Below the pieces are notes generated by a model. It saw only the letters and a program-made list of their open reading frames with translations. It did not search any database and was not told the origin of the DNA. Positions 7,854-13,842 of a stretch of 64,000 nt of DNA are shown one piece after another; position 1 is the stretch's first letter, and every line of letters starts with the position of its first letter. Where the stretch lies: the IMG/VR virus record IMGVR_UViG_3300037088_000361, positions 1 through 64,000 of that record. One strand, 5' to 3'. The position numbers and the translations under genes are program-made. This stretch comes from a virus.

Positions 7854-8100
7854 CAGGTCCACGGTCTTGGTAACGGTCGCAATGGGGTTCGCCCTCTGGA
7901 CCAAGACCACCTGTTTCGTTAAATCCATGAGCTTCGCACTCTTGCGGTACATAGGATTCTCCGGTTTCATCATAGTAGTCTTGATTAAGAACCACTCCAA
8001 GATGATGCTGCTTCCAGCTATGACCGCAGATGCATATCCCGCTTCTACCGGGACCAGAGTAGCGTGGCTCACGCTTTAGGTCGGATAATTTTTCAATCAT
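7834..8100 (-). CDS. Small cysteine/histidine-rich protein (88 aa)
   Basis: The protein carries CICGHSWKQHHLG at residues 23-35 and a second cluster ECEAHG...EPHC at 54-73, consistent with a bound zinc ion. It begins at an ATG overlapping the previous stop (ATGA), so it is translationally coupled to the 62-aa gene. Small phage proteins with a CxCGHxxxxH start recur in environmental phages, but I know no function. Its C-terminus overlaps promoter P2. Confidence 0.7.
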   Translation of the reverse strand: MIEKLSDLKREPRYSGPGRSGICICGHSWKQHHLGVVLNQDYYDETGESYVPQECEAHGFNETGGLGPEGEPHCDRYQDRGPENPPQS

Positions 8101-8285
8101 ATGGTTCTGTCAACTAGATGGAGGCTGACCTCAATTACCTCGCTCCGGTACTCCACGAAGATGGAGGTCGGGTCGGGGTTCTTTTTTTGCAAAGCGGCCG
8201 CATCTCGGGTATACTGCACCAGACCGAGGTTTCGGTGGTGGAGGATGTCTCCGACGTTAATAAGTGCAATATCCCTTTTCTCCAC
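8097..8285 (-). CDS. Small beta-rich hypothetical protein (62 aa)
   Basis: The GTG at 8285 is the likely start: GGGAGGAAATGGC lies directly upstream, while a longer frame adds only a low-complexity Gly/Ser leader. The product (VGDILHHRNLGLVQYTRD, then IFVEYRSEVIEVSLHLV) has the strand pattern of a small SH3/KOW-like barrel. It overlaps the upstream 100-aa gene by 29 nt and the downstream 88-aa gene by 4 nt. No function can be assigned. Confidence 0.6.
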   Translation of the reverse strand: MEKRDIALINVGDILHHRNLGLVQYTRDAAALQKKNPDPTSIFVEYRSEVIEVSLHLVDRTI

Positions 8286-8559
8286 GCCATTTCCTCCCGA
8301 GGAGCCGGACCCTCTGCTCCCTGACAATCTCGCTCTGCATCCAGTGCCTCTTGAAGAAGCCCTTCATGGTCTTGGAGGTCTCCTTCTTTGTATACTCCAC
8401 CCCCGGAGGGTTAACCACCTGCCAGTTGTCGAACTTGAGACACCAGAGCGACCCGCTATCACTGACCTTACGGCACACGCCGGGTCCATACCAAGCGGCG
8501 GGGATGAAGCTGAACCTGTCGCCCCTGCGGAGGTCACTGACCTTGATTATTGTGGTCAT
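8257..8559 (-). CDS. Small hypothetical protein, possible SH3-like barrel (100 aa)
   Basis: The N-terminal half (IIKVSDLRRGDRFSF, GVCRKVSDSGSLWCLKFD) looks like a short beta barrel of the SH3/KOW type. The C-terminal half is basic (KTMKGFFKRHW, VRLLGRKWRGEKG). The ATG overlaps the upstream TGA (ATGA), giving coupled translation. It lies third in the run of five tiny genes behind promoter P3. Nucleic-acid binding is a guess from charge only. Confidence 0.65.
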   Translation of the reverse strand: MTTIIKVSDLRRGDRFSFIPAAWYGPGVCRKVSDSGSLWCLKFDNWQVVNPPGVEYTKKETSKTMKGFFKRHWMQSEIVREQRVRLLGRKWRGEKGYCTY

Positions 8560-8750
8560 TTATCCCATTTCTTCACAAGTGTAAGCCGCTCTGCGGCTAT
8601 GAACATGACTTGGTCGCAGTACGTCTCCCCGTTCCACATGACCTTGACGCCGTCGTCGTACCACGTGCGTCCCTTGACGGTGCCGACCACCCCGTCGGGG
8701 CGGCTGACCCGGTCGCACTTCTCCAGCGTTTTCATCTCGTCTATGGTCAT
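8556..8750 (-). CDS. Small KOW/SH3-like hypothetical protein (64 aa)
   Basis: After a short helix (MTIDEMKTLEKC) the pattern DRVSRPDGVVGTVKGRTWYDD then GVKVMWNGE resembles the KOW-type turn of small beta barrels. It starts in a TAATG overlap with the previous gene, whose codons supply a GAGGAGG ribosome site. No function is known. Together with its two downstream neighbours it forms a run of three barrel-like miniproteins. Confidence 0.65.
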   Translation of the reverse strand: MTIDEMKTLEKCDRVSRPDGVVGTVKGRTWYDDGVKVMWNGETYCDQVMFIAAERLTLVKKWDK

Positions 8751-8920
8751 TATTCCTCCTCAATGGGTGTTTCCGCCACAAGTTGGGCGACTTCCTTCTT
8801 CCACTCTGTCGGGTTGTGTTTGTCAATGTAACGAGCCAAGTCAGATGATGTAATGAGACCGTTCAGGTGCTTGCTGCTGTCCTCAGCCCACCGGGTGTGC
8901 TTACTGTAGTGCTTATTCAT
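8750..8920 (-). CDS. Small hypothetical protein, first gene after promoter P3 (56 aa)
   Basis: The ATG at 8920 (MNKHYSKHTRWAEDSSKHLN) is chosen because a GGAG lies 9 nt upstream and promoter P3 just beyond. The longer frame would read through the promoter. The protein is soluble, with mostly helical character and an acidic end (PIEEE). It begins the P3 operon of small proteins. No family is recognised. Confidence 0.65.
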   Translation of the reverse strand: MNKHYSKHTRWAEDSSKHLNGLITSSDLARYIDKHNPTEWKKEVAQLVAETPIEEE

Positions 8921-8937
8921 GGTGTTGTTGCTCCATC

Positions 8938-8977
8938 CATAGTATACATCGGAATCAAGAGAAAGTGACGAAATTTT
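8938..8977 (-). promoter_or_regulatory. Promoter P3 of the recurrent phage promoter family
   Basis: The AAAATTTC box (8970-8977) is identical to that of P1 and again stands exactly 21 nt from TGTATACTATG (8938-8948). The box overlaps the stop codon of the upstream 197-aa gene, so this is a new transcription start inside a gene string. Confidence 0.75.
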
Positions 8978-9569
8978 ACACTGCAACAGTGACGGCTGGC
9001 TCCCGGAAGTCCTCCGGGATGGCATTCAAAATCTGTTCAATCTCATGGTTGCCGTCTAGCCGGAACCCCATGCGGATGAGCGTCCAGAACAGGGATATGT
9101 CGTTAACGCAGCCCGGCTTGTAAGGCTTCGCCTCAAAGGCGACTGAGGGGAATTCAAGGTTGCGGTCAAAGTAGAGGGTTCCCTCCACTCCCCACTTTTC
9201 CTCGGGGGCGATGTTGAAGGTGCCCGGCTCAGGGTGGATGGAAATCCCTGTGGTTTCCAAGTACTTGTCTTGGATGTCCTTGATGACCTCCAGCTTGCCC
9301 TCGACGTAGAACTTGGCGTCCAGCAGAATGGCGGCGACAAAGCCAGCGACATCGGGGTCCCAAACGAACCGCTTCTCGCTTGTGGCGGGTTTGTGCTGGT
9401 AGATACGGCGGACAGCTTGGGTGCCATGGAATTTGATTTGGGGGTTCTGGCTCTGCGCCAGCTTGAAGGCTTCTTCCTTGGTAACGCCCTCGGGAGGCTC
9501 AATGGTGGTGTGGCTGAGCTTGCATTTGCCTTGGGGGTCAAACGTGTAATCGAGTTCCCATGAAATCAT
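8976..9569 (-). CDS. Hypothetical protein (197 aa)
   Basis: The start at 9569 (MISWELDYTFDPQGKCKL) has GGGAGG upstream and follows promoter P4; the longer frame is not supported. The protein is a mixed alpha/beta soluble product. It has an ASQN-type helix (KEEAFKLAQSQNPQIKF), a central DPDVAGFVAAILLDAKFYVEG segment and a C-terminal LFWTLIRMGFRLDGNHEIEQ region. I see no known catalytic motif, signal peptide or membrane helix. It is the only gene between P4 and P3, so it seems to have its own transcript start. Confidence 0.65.
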   Translation of the reverse strand: MISWELDYTFDPQGKCKLSHTTIEPPEGVTKEEAFKLAQSQNPQIKFHGTQAVRRIYQHKPATSEKRFVWDPDVAGFVAAILLDAKFYVEGKLEVIKDIQDKYLETTGISIHPEPGTFNIAPEEKWGVEGTLYFDRNLEFPSVAFEAKPYKPGCVNDISLFWTLIRMGFRLDGNHEIEQILNAIPEDFREPAVTVAV

Positions 9570-9585
9570 ACAATGTCCTCCCATT

Positions 9586-9625
9586 TATAGTATACACTGG
9601 ACGGGGGGGAAATCAGGGATATTTT
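9586..9625 (-). promoter_or_regulatory. Promoter P4 of the recurrent phage promoter family
   Basis: A box reading AAAATATC (9618-9625) lies 21 nt before TGTATACTATA (9586-9596) on the minus strand, followed by a GGGAGG ribosome site. The box overlaps the end of the GIY-YIG/membrane gene. Confidence 0.72.
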
Positions 9626-10032
9626 TTAAGGCGGGAGAGCGCCCAAGCAACAGCGACAATAAGCCCGCCTGGGGCAAGCAGCAGGGCGACGATAGTCAGG
9701 GCTTTGCCTATATTTTTCTTCATCTGAAAACCAAACGGGGCGGAGCCGGGTAGCGTTAAATTCATCCCTCCGTCATACCCAAACCAAGTATGATGTTGGA
9801 ACATAGCTTCAATCTCAGCCCAATCAGCGTCCTGCTTACTTAAAAATGGTCCAGAAAATACCTCTGGTTGAGGCAAGGGGATTCCAGGAAACAGCCTCTT
9901 AAACCTAAGTCCAAACCCCTCGTTACGATACCGATGCTCCTTATCCCTGCGCTTTCCTTTTCTTGTTTGCCCAACATAAATCCACTTATCAGAAAGAGTT
10001 GGATGAGAGTAACGATAAAGAATAATGGCCAT
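9613..10032 (-). CDS. GIY-YIG-like protein with C-terminal membrane segment
   Basis: The 139-residue protein begins ILYRYSHPTLSDKWIYVGQTRKGKRRDKEHRYR, a recognisable GIY-YIG fold start in which the second motif reads YVG. An acidic site WAEIEAMFQ near residue 72 could supply the conserved Glu. Residues 109-134 form one hydrophobic segment (ALTIVALLLAPGGLIVAVAWAL) ending in a basic tail, so the enzyme is probably membrane-anchored, which is unusual for this nuclease class. Membrane anchoring could place it at the DNA entry site, but that is speculation. It lies between the tRNA cluster and P4. Confidence 0.7.
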   Translation of the reverse strand: MAIILYRYSHPTLSDKWIYVGQTRKGKRRDKEHRYRNEGFGLRFKRLFPGIPLPQPEVFSGPFLSKQDADWAEIEAMFQHHTWFGYDGGMNLTLPGSAPFGFQMKKNIGKALTIVALLLAPGGLIVAVAWALSRLKKYP

Positions 10033-10049
10033 AAAAGTTAACCAAGCAT

Positions 10050-10106
10050 TAAGGTATCGTATATTGGACGTTAACCGAGATAAGGTATCATAGAATGGAC
10101 GTTAAC
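10050..10106. repeat. Tandem 26-nt imperfect direct repeat beside tRNA-Gln
   Basis: Two copies (10050-10075 and 10081-10106) share 23 of 26 bases, with a period of 31 nt. Each ends in GGACGTTAAC, and a further GTTAAC lies near 10037. On the minus strand each copy contains a TATGAT- or TACGAT-like element. They lie just after the tRNA-Gln 3' end and before the GIY-YIG gene. They could be operator sites, tandem promoters or a recombination scar. Confidence 0.75.
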
Positions 10107-10108
10107 TT

Positions 10109-10184
10109 TGGTTCCCGAGGGAGGACTCGAACCTCTCATCTTCACTTTCAAAGAGTGACGTGGCTACCGTTGCACCACTCGGGA
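10109..10184 (-). tRNA. tRNA-Gln (anticodon TTG)
   Basis: The minus strand folds into a cloverleaf. The acceptor TCCCGAG pairs with CTCGGGA, the anticodon stem is TCACT/AGTGA with loop CTTTGAA (anticodon TTG, U33 and A37 normal), and there is a T-arm TTCGAGT. The 3' CCA is encoded. One mismatch occurs in the T stem. Confidence 0.88.
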
Positions 10185-10191
10185 ACAATAT

Positions 10192-10264
10192 TGGCTCGGG
10201 AGGAAGGATTCAAACCCTCGTACAGGGGTCCAACCCCCCGGTCCTATCACTAGACGACTCCCGA
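10192..10264 (-). tRNA. tRNA, probably Pro (anticodon TGG)
   Basis: The acceptor TCGGGAG/CTCCCGA is perfect and CCA is encoded. The anticodon loop is best read as GTTGGAC, giving TGG with U33 and A37. The anticodon stem fits perfectly (CGGGG/CCCTG) only if one base of the six-base C run at 10234-10239 is removed, so a homopolymer error may be present. Isotype is therefore tentative; the gene itself is clear. Confidence 0.75.
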
Positions 10265-10450
10265 ACAACCTAAATCTTCATTGCTAAATACACTATTTTT
10301 GATGCGTTTTTCAACTATAAAACAAACCCATTACTCGGTTCATTAGGTTAAAACAAAAAATGGTGTCTCACACCTAGTACACTGGGTGAAACGCTTTTAA
10401 CACCTCACTAGCATAAAATAGATATGCAGTTCAATACTAGGAGGCAACTA

Positions 10451-11176
10451 ATGAAGGCATCACCAAAACTTATGGTCGCCATAATGCGTTCTGCTGCGGT
10501 AAACAAACAAAGAGCTATAGATGGCTACTTGTCCAACCCCAACCACTGTGAATTTTGTAGGGCTGTCATACCTCTAAAGCCAAACGCTACAAGGACTGTA
10601 TCGACCGCCCGCAGGCAGAAGTATTGCAATCATTCATGTGCAGCATCCGCCATTAACGCCAAGTATCATAAACGTAAACTAGAGGGTTCCTGCACCAAGT
10701 GCTCCGCACCTTGCCCAACTAACTACCAACACTGCAAAGACTGCATAGATAGGTACACTAAATCTAGCAGCGATATAAAAGGTCATAGTGAAGGCGGCAA
10801 GTCTCGCGGGACAACAGCGGTTATCAGCTATGTGTCCTATATTGAAAGCTGGCTAACCGGTGGTAAGTCGGGCATGAGTGGTACAACTAACATATCACGC
10901 CATATTAAACGCTGGTTACGCACCACACGTGGCAATGCCTGTGAGCATTGCGGTTGGTGCATGGTCAATCCAGTTACTAGAAGAGTTCCAGTAGAAGTCA
11001 ACCACATTGACGGCAACCATCAGAACTGCTGCCCAGAGAACTTAGAACTTATTTGCCCAAATTGCCACTCCCTGACATCAAACTTTCGTGCTTTGAACAA
11101 GGGCAATGGTAGAAAATCACGTCGTATTGGAGCAGGCGGTGAGAATCCAACTCACATACCTATTTTACAAGAATAG
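10451..11176 (+). CDS. HNH endonuclease inserted in the tRNA cluster
   Basis: This 241-residue plus-strand protein is surrounded by minus-strand tRNAs. It has paired-Cys sites (CEFC...CNHSC, CTKC...CKDC) in the first half. A C-terminal HNH domain follows: CEHCGW, then EVNHIDGNHQNCCPENLELICPNCHSL with the catalytic His pair and a closing CPNC. The ATG at 10451 is chosen for its AGGAGG at 8 nt; the upstream ATG at 10424 has none. The last 49 nt run antisense through tRNA-Thr(TGT), so the stop codon lies inside the tRNA gene. This fits a selfish homing nuclease that landed beside the tRNA. About 185 nt of A/T-rich sequence upstream probably holds its own promoter. Confidence 0.88.
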   Translation: MKASPKLMVAIMRSAAVNKQRAIDGYLSNPNHCEFCRAVIPLKPNATRTVSTARRQKYCNHSCAASAINAKYHKRKLEGSCTKCSAPCPTNYQHCKDCIDRYTKSSSDIKGHSEGGKSRGTTAVISYVSYIESWLTGGKSGMSGTTNISRHIKRWLRTTRGNACEHCGWCMVNPVTRRVPVEVNHIDGNHQNCCPENLELICPNCHSLTSNFRALNKGNGRKSRRIGAGGENPTHIPILQE

Positions 11177-11203
11177 GGTAATTGAGCATTATACGACGCC
11201 TGC
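11128..11203 (-). tRNA. tRNA-Thr (anticodon TGT)
   Basis: Acceptor GCAGGCG/CGCCTGC is perfect, the anticodon stem CTATT/AATAG closes loop CTTGTAA (anticodon TGT), the T stem GTGAG/CTCAC is intact and CCA is encoded. The antisense HNH gene ends inside it. Confidence 0.88.
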
Positions 11204-11209
11204 AAAATC

Positions 11210-11284
<75 letters not shown>

Positions 11285-11289
11285 AAAAA

Positions 11290-11365
11290 TGGAGCTGCTG
11301 GGGAGGATTCAACTCCCGACCCTCGCATTACGGGTGCGATGCTCTGGCAACTGAGCTACAGCAGC
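11290..11365 (-). tRNA. tRNA-Thr (anticodon CGT) with C33
   Basis: Every stem is perfect: acceptor GCTGCTG/CAGCAGC, D GCTC/GAGC, anticodon TCGCA/TGCGA and T GGGAG/CTCCC, with CCA encoded. The anticodon loop is CCCGTAA, so the anticodon is CGT but position 33 is C instead of the near-universal U. The HNH frame from 11966 terminates within this gene. Confidence 0.85.
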
Positions 11366-11966
11366 AAACTTGGTACGCCCGGAGGGATTCGGACCCGACC
11401 ATGACACCCCTATCGAGGGTGCATCCTGCCGTTAGATGACGGGCGCATAATCTCAATTCCTCATGAACCTCAAAATGACAGTTAGAACATAAGAGGTCAC
11501 ACTTATCAAGTTCTTTCTTTAGCCTTTCCCATGCCAACGACATCCTACCTGCGAGTGTGAACTCTTTCTTATTCGGGTCTAAATGATGAAACCCCAGAGC
11601 GTCTAAACACTTGCTATACCCACATCGCTGGCATTTACCGCCTCTGTACTCCAAGCACCGCTGTTTATTTTCGGTACGTTTTCTGTTAGCAAAACAAGAG
11701 TTACAGAAAGTCAACCCGTGACCTTTTTTCTTATCATAAATATAAATCCTTGAACAACGAGAGCAACTTATCTTGGGCATCTCCATCGTTCTGGCCACTG
11801 CAACCGTTACTATCTGCCCATCTTTTGTCTGCTTCAACTCCTTTGTGTTATGAGAACCGAAGGGAGAGCATTTAAGACAGTATTTACGATGTTGAAGGTT
11901 CTTTTGTTTACCGTCTACCCACATTTTATATGGTATTCTGGAATTGCATAACTCACAATTTCTCAT
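11328..11966 (-). CDS. HNH endonuclease reading into two tRNA genes
   Basis: The 212-residue frame has several zinc pairs (CELC, CLKC, CSRC, CNSC) and then an HNH domain: CLEYRGGKCQRCGY, ALGFHHLDPNKKEF with the His-His-Leu-Asp core, and closing CDLLCSNCHFEVHEE. Relatives normally end just after HEE. Here the frame has no stop and continues about 40 residues through tRNA-Ile and into tRNA-Thr(CGT) on the same strand. That extra tail is simply translated tRNA sequence. Either the native stop was lost, or a short readthrough tail is tolerated. It is the second HNH gene in this tRNA cluster, on the opposite strand from the first. Confidence 0.85.
   Translation of the reverse strand: MRNCELCNSRIPYKMWVDGKQKNLQHRKYCLKCSPFGSHNTKELKQTKDGQIVTVAVARTMEMPKISCSRCSRIYIYDKKKGHGLTFCNSCFANRKRTENKQRCLEYRGGKCQRCGYSKCLDALGFHHLDPNKKEFTLAGRMSLAWERLKKELDKCDLLCSNCHFEVHEELRLCARHLTAGCTLDRGVMVGSESLRAYQVCCCSSVARASHP
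11371..11446 (-). tRNA. tRNA, probably Ile (anticodon GAT) with C33
   Basis: Acceptor GCGCCCG/CGGGCGT (one G-U), D stem ATC/GAT, anticodon stem CACCC/GGGTG and encoded CCA define the gene. The loop TCGATAG gives anticodon GAT with purine 37 but C at position 33. Because position 33 is abnormal and the T stem is imperfect, the isotype is less certain than the gene. Confidence 0.75.
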
Positions 11967-12019
11967 ACTAGAGGGTTTGGTAGCTTAAAAAAAAATTAAA
12001 AAATTAACCTCCAGATGAG

Positions 12020-12382
12020 CTACCCGCCCACAATCCTCTTAATCTCTTCTTCCGCCTTCACCCGAAACAGGTCAAAGTGCTGCTCAAATCCGCAAGGTGG
12101 GGCAACCCAAGTTGGCATAATCTCTACGCCCTCTGGGACTGTGTCATAGTCCCTCTCCCTCGGTACCGCACCTATGTCCCTCACGATATGGACAACCGCC
12201 GCTTTAGCTCCCTCGGGTCCAAATAACTCCTGTGCCTTCCTTACCCCGTTGGTGTGGTGCCGATAATGCCTGTGGGCGGCTCCCTTCCTCCAGAACAGCC
12301 TGTCCATCCATCGGTTTACCGCTTCGTGCCGGTCACCAAGGATGGTCTTGCAGTCAAGGCAATGTTGTTCAAACTTGGCCAT
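12020..12382 (-). CDS. Conserved phage protein with HH motif, DUF6915-like
   Basis: The 120-residue protein begins with CLDCKTILGDRHEAVNRWMDRL and has a His-rich centre (AAHRHYRHHTNGVRKAQELFG). It ends with AKAAVVHIVRDIGAVPRERDY. This order, a Trp-containing helix, then HRxxxHHxxG and a C-terminal HI-D-G-P segment, resembles small proteins of the DUF6915 kind, whose function is unknown; I hold the family name loosely. AGGGGAG precedes the ATG. The gene is the only one behind the structured leader RNA at 12.4-12.7 kb and its terminator, so its expression is probably controlled by attenuation. Confidence 0.75.
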   Translation of the reverse strand: MAKFEQHCLDCKTILGDRHEAVNRWMDRLFWRKGAAHRHYRHHTNGVRKAQELFGPEGAKAAVVHIVRDIGAVPRERDYDTVPEGVEIMPTWVAPPCGFEQHFDLFRVKAEEEIKRIVGG

Positions 12383-12391
12383 AACTCCCCT

Positions 12392-12423
12392 AAAAAACGA
12401 AAAAGCCGCCTTTCTGGCGGCTG
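12392..12423 (-). terminator. Rho-independent terminator within the leader
   Basis: On the minus strand GCCGCC-AGAAA-GGCGGC (12405-12421) is followed by TTTTT and, two bases later, TTTTTT. It sits only about 20 nt before the 120-aa gene start, the position expected of an attenuator rather than an end-of-operon terminator. Confidence 0.85.
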
Positions 12424-12666
12424 GAGAGTCTCAACTCGGATTTTATTATCCCGAGCAGGCTCCGCCGCCAGCCCAAATTTGGGTCTGCGTTTGTGTGTGC
12501 GGCATGGTGATGTTCATCATATTCAGTCTCTAGCGGGGGCAGTCGCTAAGCGTCCACCCCCGTTGATTTTTGACCCATGTTCTTGCCATCCTTGGGGAGT
12601 TCCCGAGGAGTTTACAGGTCAAGGGCTATAATGGGAGGGCGTCTCGGTGTTCCGTGAATCCCTCCC
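12414..12666 (-). ncRNA. Structured leader RNA with competing antiterminator helix
   Basis: This 320-nt space between genes holds no convincing long ORF but a series of helices on the minus strand. These are an 8-bp stem (12632-12639 with 12660-12667) capped by a CGG/CCG hairpin, a 6-bp CGGGGG/CCCCCG stem (12534-12562) with an inner CGCT/AGCG, the palindrome CCCAAATTTGGG (12472-12483), and a CTCGG/CCGAG hairpin (12435-12455). An 8-bp helix (12464-12471 with 12414-12421) shares bases with the terminator, so both cannot form. Two tiny frames (19 aa at 12530-12589, with two Trp; 24 aa at 12446-12520, QTQTQ) could be leader peptides. It is either a riboswitch-like or a peptide-attenuation device. 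Confidence 0.6.
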
Positions 12667-12669
12667 ACT

Positions 12670-12710
12670 CATATAATACCTCCGATAGTCATATTTTTCG
12701 GAAATATTTT
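12670..12710 (-). promoter_or_regulatory. Promoter of the leader RNA, variant of the recurrent family
   Basis: An AAAATATT box (12703-12710) is followed by 22 nt and GGTATTATATG (12670-12680) on the minus strand, matching the geometry of P1-P5 with TATTAT in place of TATACT. The expected start point falls at the first helix of the leader RNA. Confidence 0.6.
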
Positions 12711-13311
12711 ACACGCCACGCCGGAAAAGCATGTGCGGAATGGTGGCCATAACCAAGAGGGCGTCGTAAGCCAAGCTCCTGTTGCGCCTGTACCACCTGT
12801 GCAGCTTTACCTCGAACCTCCTCCCCAGCCGGTTCACCTTTTCCCGGCCGCAAAGTTGTGAAAGACCCGTCAGCCCCGGCATCATGTCCAAGGACTCCGT
12901 ATATCCAGGAATCCGCATGGCAAGGTGCTGGGCAAGGTTGAATTCCTCGGGGCGGGGACCAACGAGGCTCATGTCGCCTTTGAGGATGTTGAAAAGCTGC
13001 GGAAGCTCGTCCAAGTGGGTCGCCCGGAGGAACCTGCCGACCGAGGTGACTCTCGGGTCATCTCTGGTAACCAAATCAATGCTCTTGTTCGTCCCGACCT
13101 TCATGGTTCGGAACTTGTACATCGTGAACTCCCTTGCCTTCCATCCTATCCGTCTCTGCCGAAAGATGACGGAACCATCGGAGGTCAGCCATACGGCAAT
13201 GGATATGGCGATGAACAGCGGAAAGCTGAGAGCGAGGACGACAAGCGTCAGCGTTACATCAAACACCCGTTTGGTTTTGTAGTATATGGTGCTCATAGTC
13301 TCTTTATGCAT
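12709..13311 (-). CDS. Polyprenyl-phosphate sugar-1-phosphate transferase-like protein
   Basis: The 200-residue protein is the catalytic part of the bacterial sugar transferase family (Pfam PF02397, as in WcaJ or WbaP C-termini). It has one membrane helix near residues 20-45 ([22 protein letters not shown]), then [17 protein letters not shown], a [22 protein letters not shown]-type core and [11 protein letters not shown]. The family moves a sugar phosphate onto undecaprenyl phosphate to start surface glycan synthesis at the inner membrane. The long N-terminal membrane region of WcaJ is absent, as in the short monotopic type. Its ATG overlaps the upstream TAA (ATGCATAA); an ATG at 13296 is an alternative. 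In a phage it may alter the host envelope, for example to block superinfection. Confidence 0.88.
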   Translation of the reverse strand: MHKETMSTIYYKTKRVFDVTLTLVVLALSFPLFIAISIAVWLTSDGSVIFRQRRIGWKAREFTMYKFRTMKVGTNKSIDLVTRDDPRVTSVGRFLRATHLDELPQLFNILKGDMSLVGPRPEEFNLAQHLAMRIPGYTESLDMMPGLTGLSQLCGREKVNRLGRRFEVKLHRWYRRNRSLAYDALLVMATIPHMLFRRGV

Positions 13312-13609
13312 GGCTGCCGATGAGGACGAACCCGCCACCTGGCAGGACGATACGGTCAACGGAACAGCAGCCGAAGGGGGTGCCTTCTTTAGCCCACATT
13401 GGCCAGTAGTCGGTGTTCTCCGAGGGGAACATGGCCAGCCAGTCCTCATCCCCCCCGTTTATGGAAAGATTCTGTAGCTCCTCCGGGGCGTCGTGGAAGC
13501 GCCAGATGAGTATAGGACGATACTTACCCCGCATATCCAAAGGATGGGTCGGGTTCCAACGAGAATAGTCAACCTGCTCTATAACGGGTGTTTGTGTATT
13601 ATTGTTCAT
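13304..13609 (-). CDS. Hypothetical protein coupled to the sugar transferase (101 aa)
   Basis: The protein is soluble and Trp-rich (RYSRWNPTH-like start, IWRFHDAPEELQNLS, WLAMFPSENTDYWPMW), with a C-terminal [21 protein letters not shown]. The pattern suggests a compact mixed fold with no catalytic motif I recognise. Its stop overlaps the sugar transferase start, so the two form a small operon and may act together. The ATG has no strong ribosome site close by, and a promoter-like TGTTATACTAA lies about 125 nt upstream. Confidence 0.65.
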   Translation of the reverse strand: MNNNTQTPVIEQVDYSRWNPTHPLDMRGKYRPILIWRFHDAPEELQNLSINGGDEDWLAMFPSENTDYWPMWAKEGTPFGCCSVDRIVLPGGGFVLIGSHA

Positions 13610-13731
13610 ATCAGGGAATACTAAGATTTACGAGGATTTACGAGACTTGGATGGGGGCTCGGCGAAGAAGAGGACTGCCGAGGAGAAGGCCTTGGTCGTT
13701 TCTCCTCGAAGAGTGAATCGCTTGCACCTGG

Positions 13732-13742
13732 TTAGTATAACA
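13732..13742 (-). promoter_or_regulatory. Possible extended -10 promoter element
   Basis: TGTTATACTAA on the minus strand resembles the TATACT core of P1-P5 and lies in the 233-nt gap before the 101-aa gene. The A/T-rich upstream box seen at P1-P5 is not evident, so this is only suggestive. The rest of the gap holds short direct repeats of TTTACGAG near 13627-13642 and no convincing gene. Confidence 0.35.
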
Positions 13743-13791
13743 CATCCTTGGGGGCAAGACACGCAATCCGTTGAATTTACCGTCAGAACAC

Positions 13792-13821
13792 AAAAGCCCA
13801 TTGTAGTCACCAATGGGCTTT
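13792..13821. terminator. Bidirectional terminator after the 651-aa gene
   Basis: GCCCATT (13796-13802) pairs with AATGGGC (13812-13818), extended by AA/TT, with a 9-nt loop. On the minus strand the stem is followed by TTTTG. It ends the long structural transcript just past the stop at 13843. Confidence 0.8.
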
Positions 13822-13842
13822 GTAATCAACAAATATAGAATC

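Noticed and set aside
12008-12029. Sequence on the minus strand resembling the 5' half of a tRNA (GGGCGGGTAGCTC)
   Set aside because: It overlaps the end of the 120-aa gene and is followed only by A/T-rich DNA; no anticodon arm or T arm is found.
12530-12562. GGGGGTGGAC sequence resembling a T-box core
   Set aside because: It lies in an independent hairpin far from the terminator and lacks the conserved T-box sequence and specifier stem.
12627-12632. TATAAT on the plus strand within the leader RNA region
   Set aside because: No -35 element lies at a suitable distance and no plus-strand gene follows.
13628-13813. Minus-strand 61-residue open frame in the gap before the 101-aa gene
   Set aside because: It begins inside the terminator hairpin, has no ribosome site and a composition unlike the other genes.
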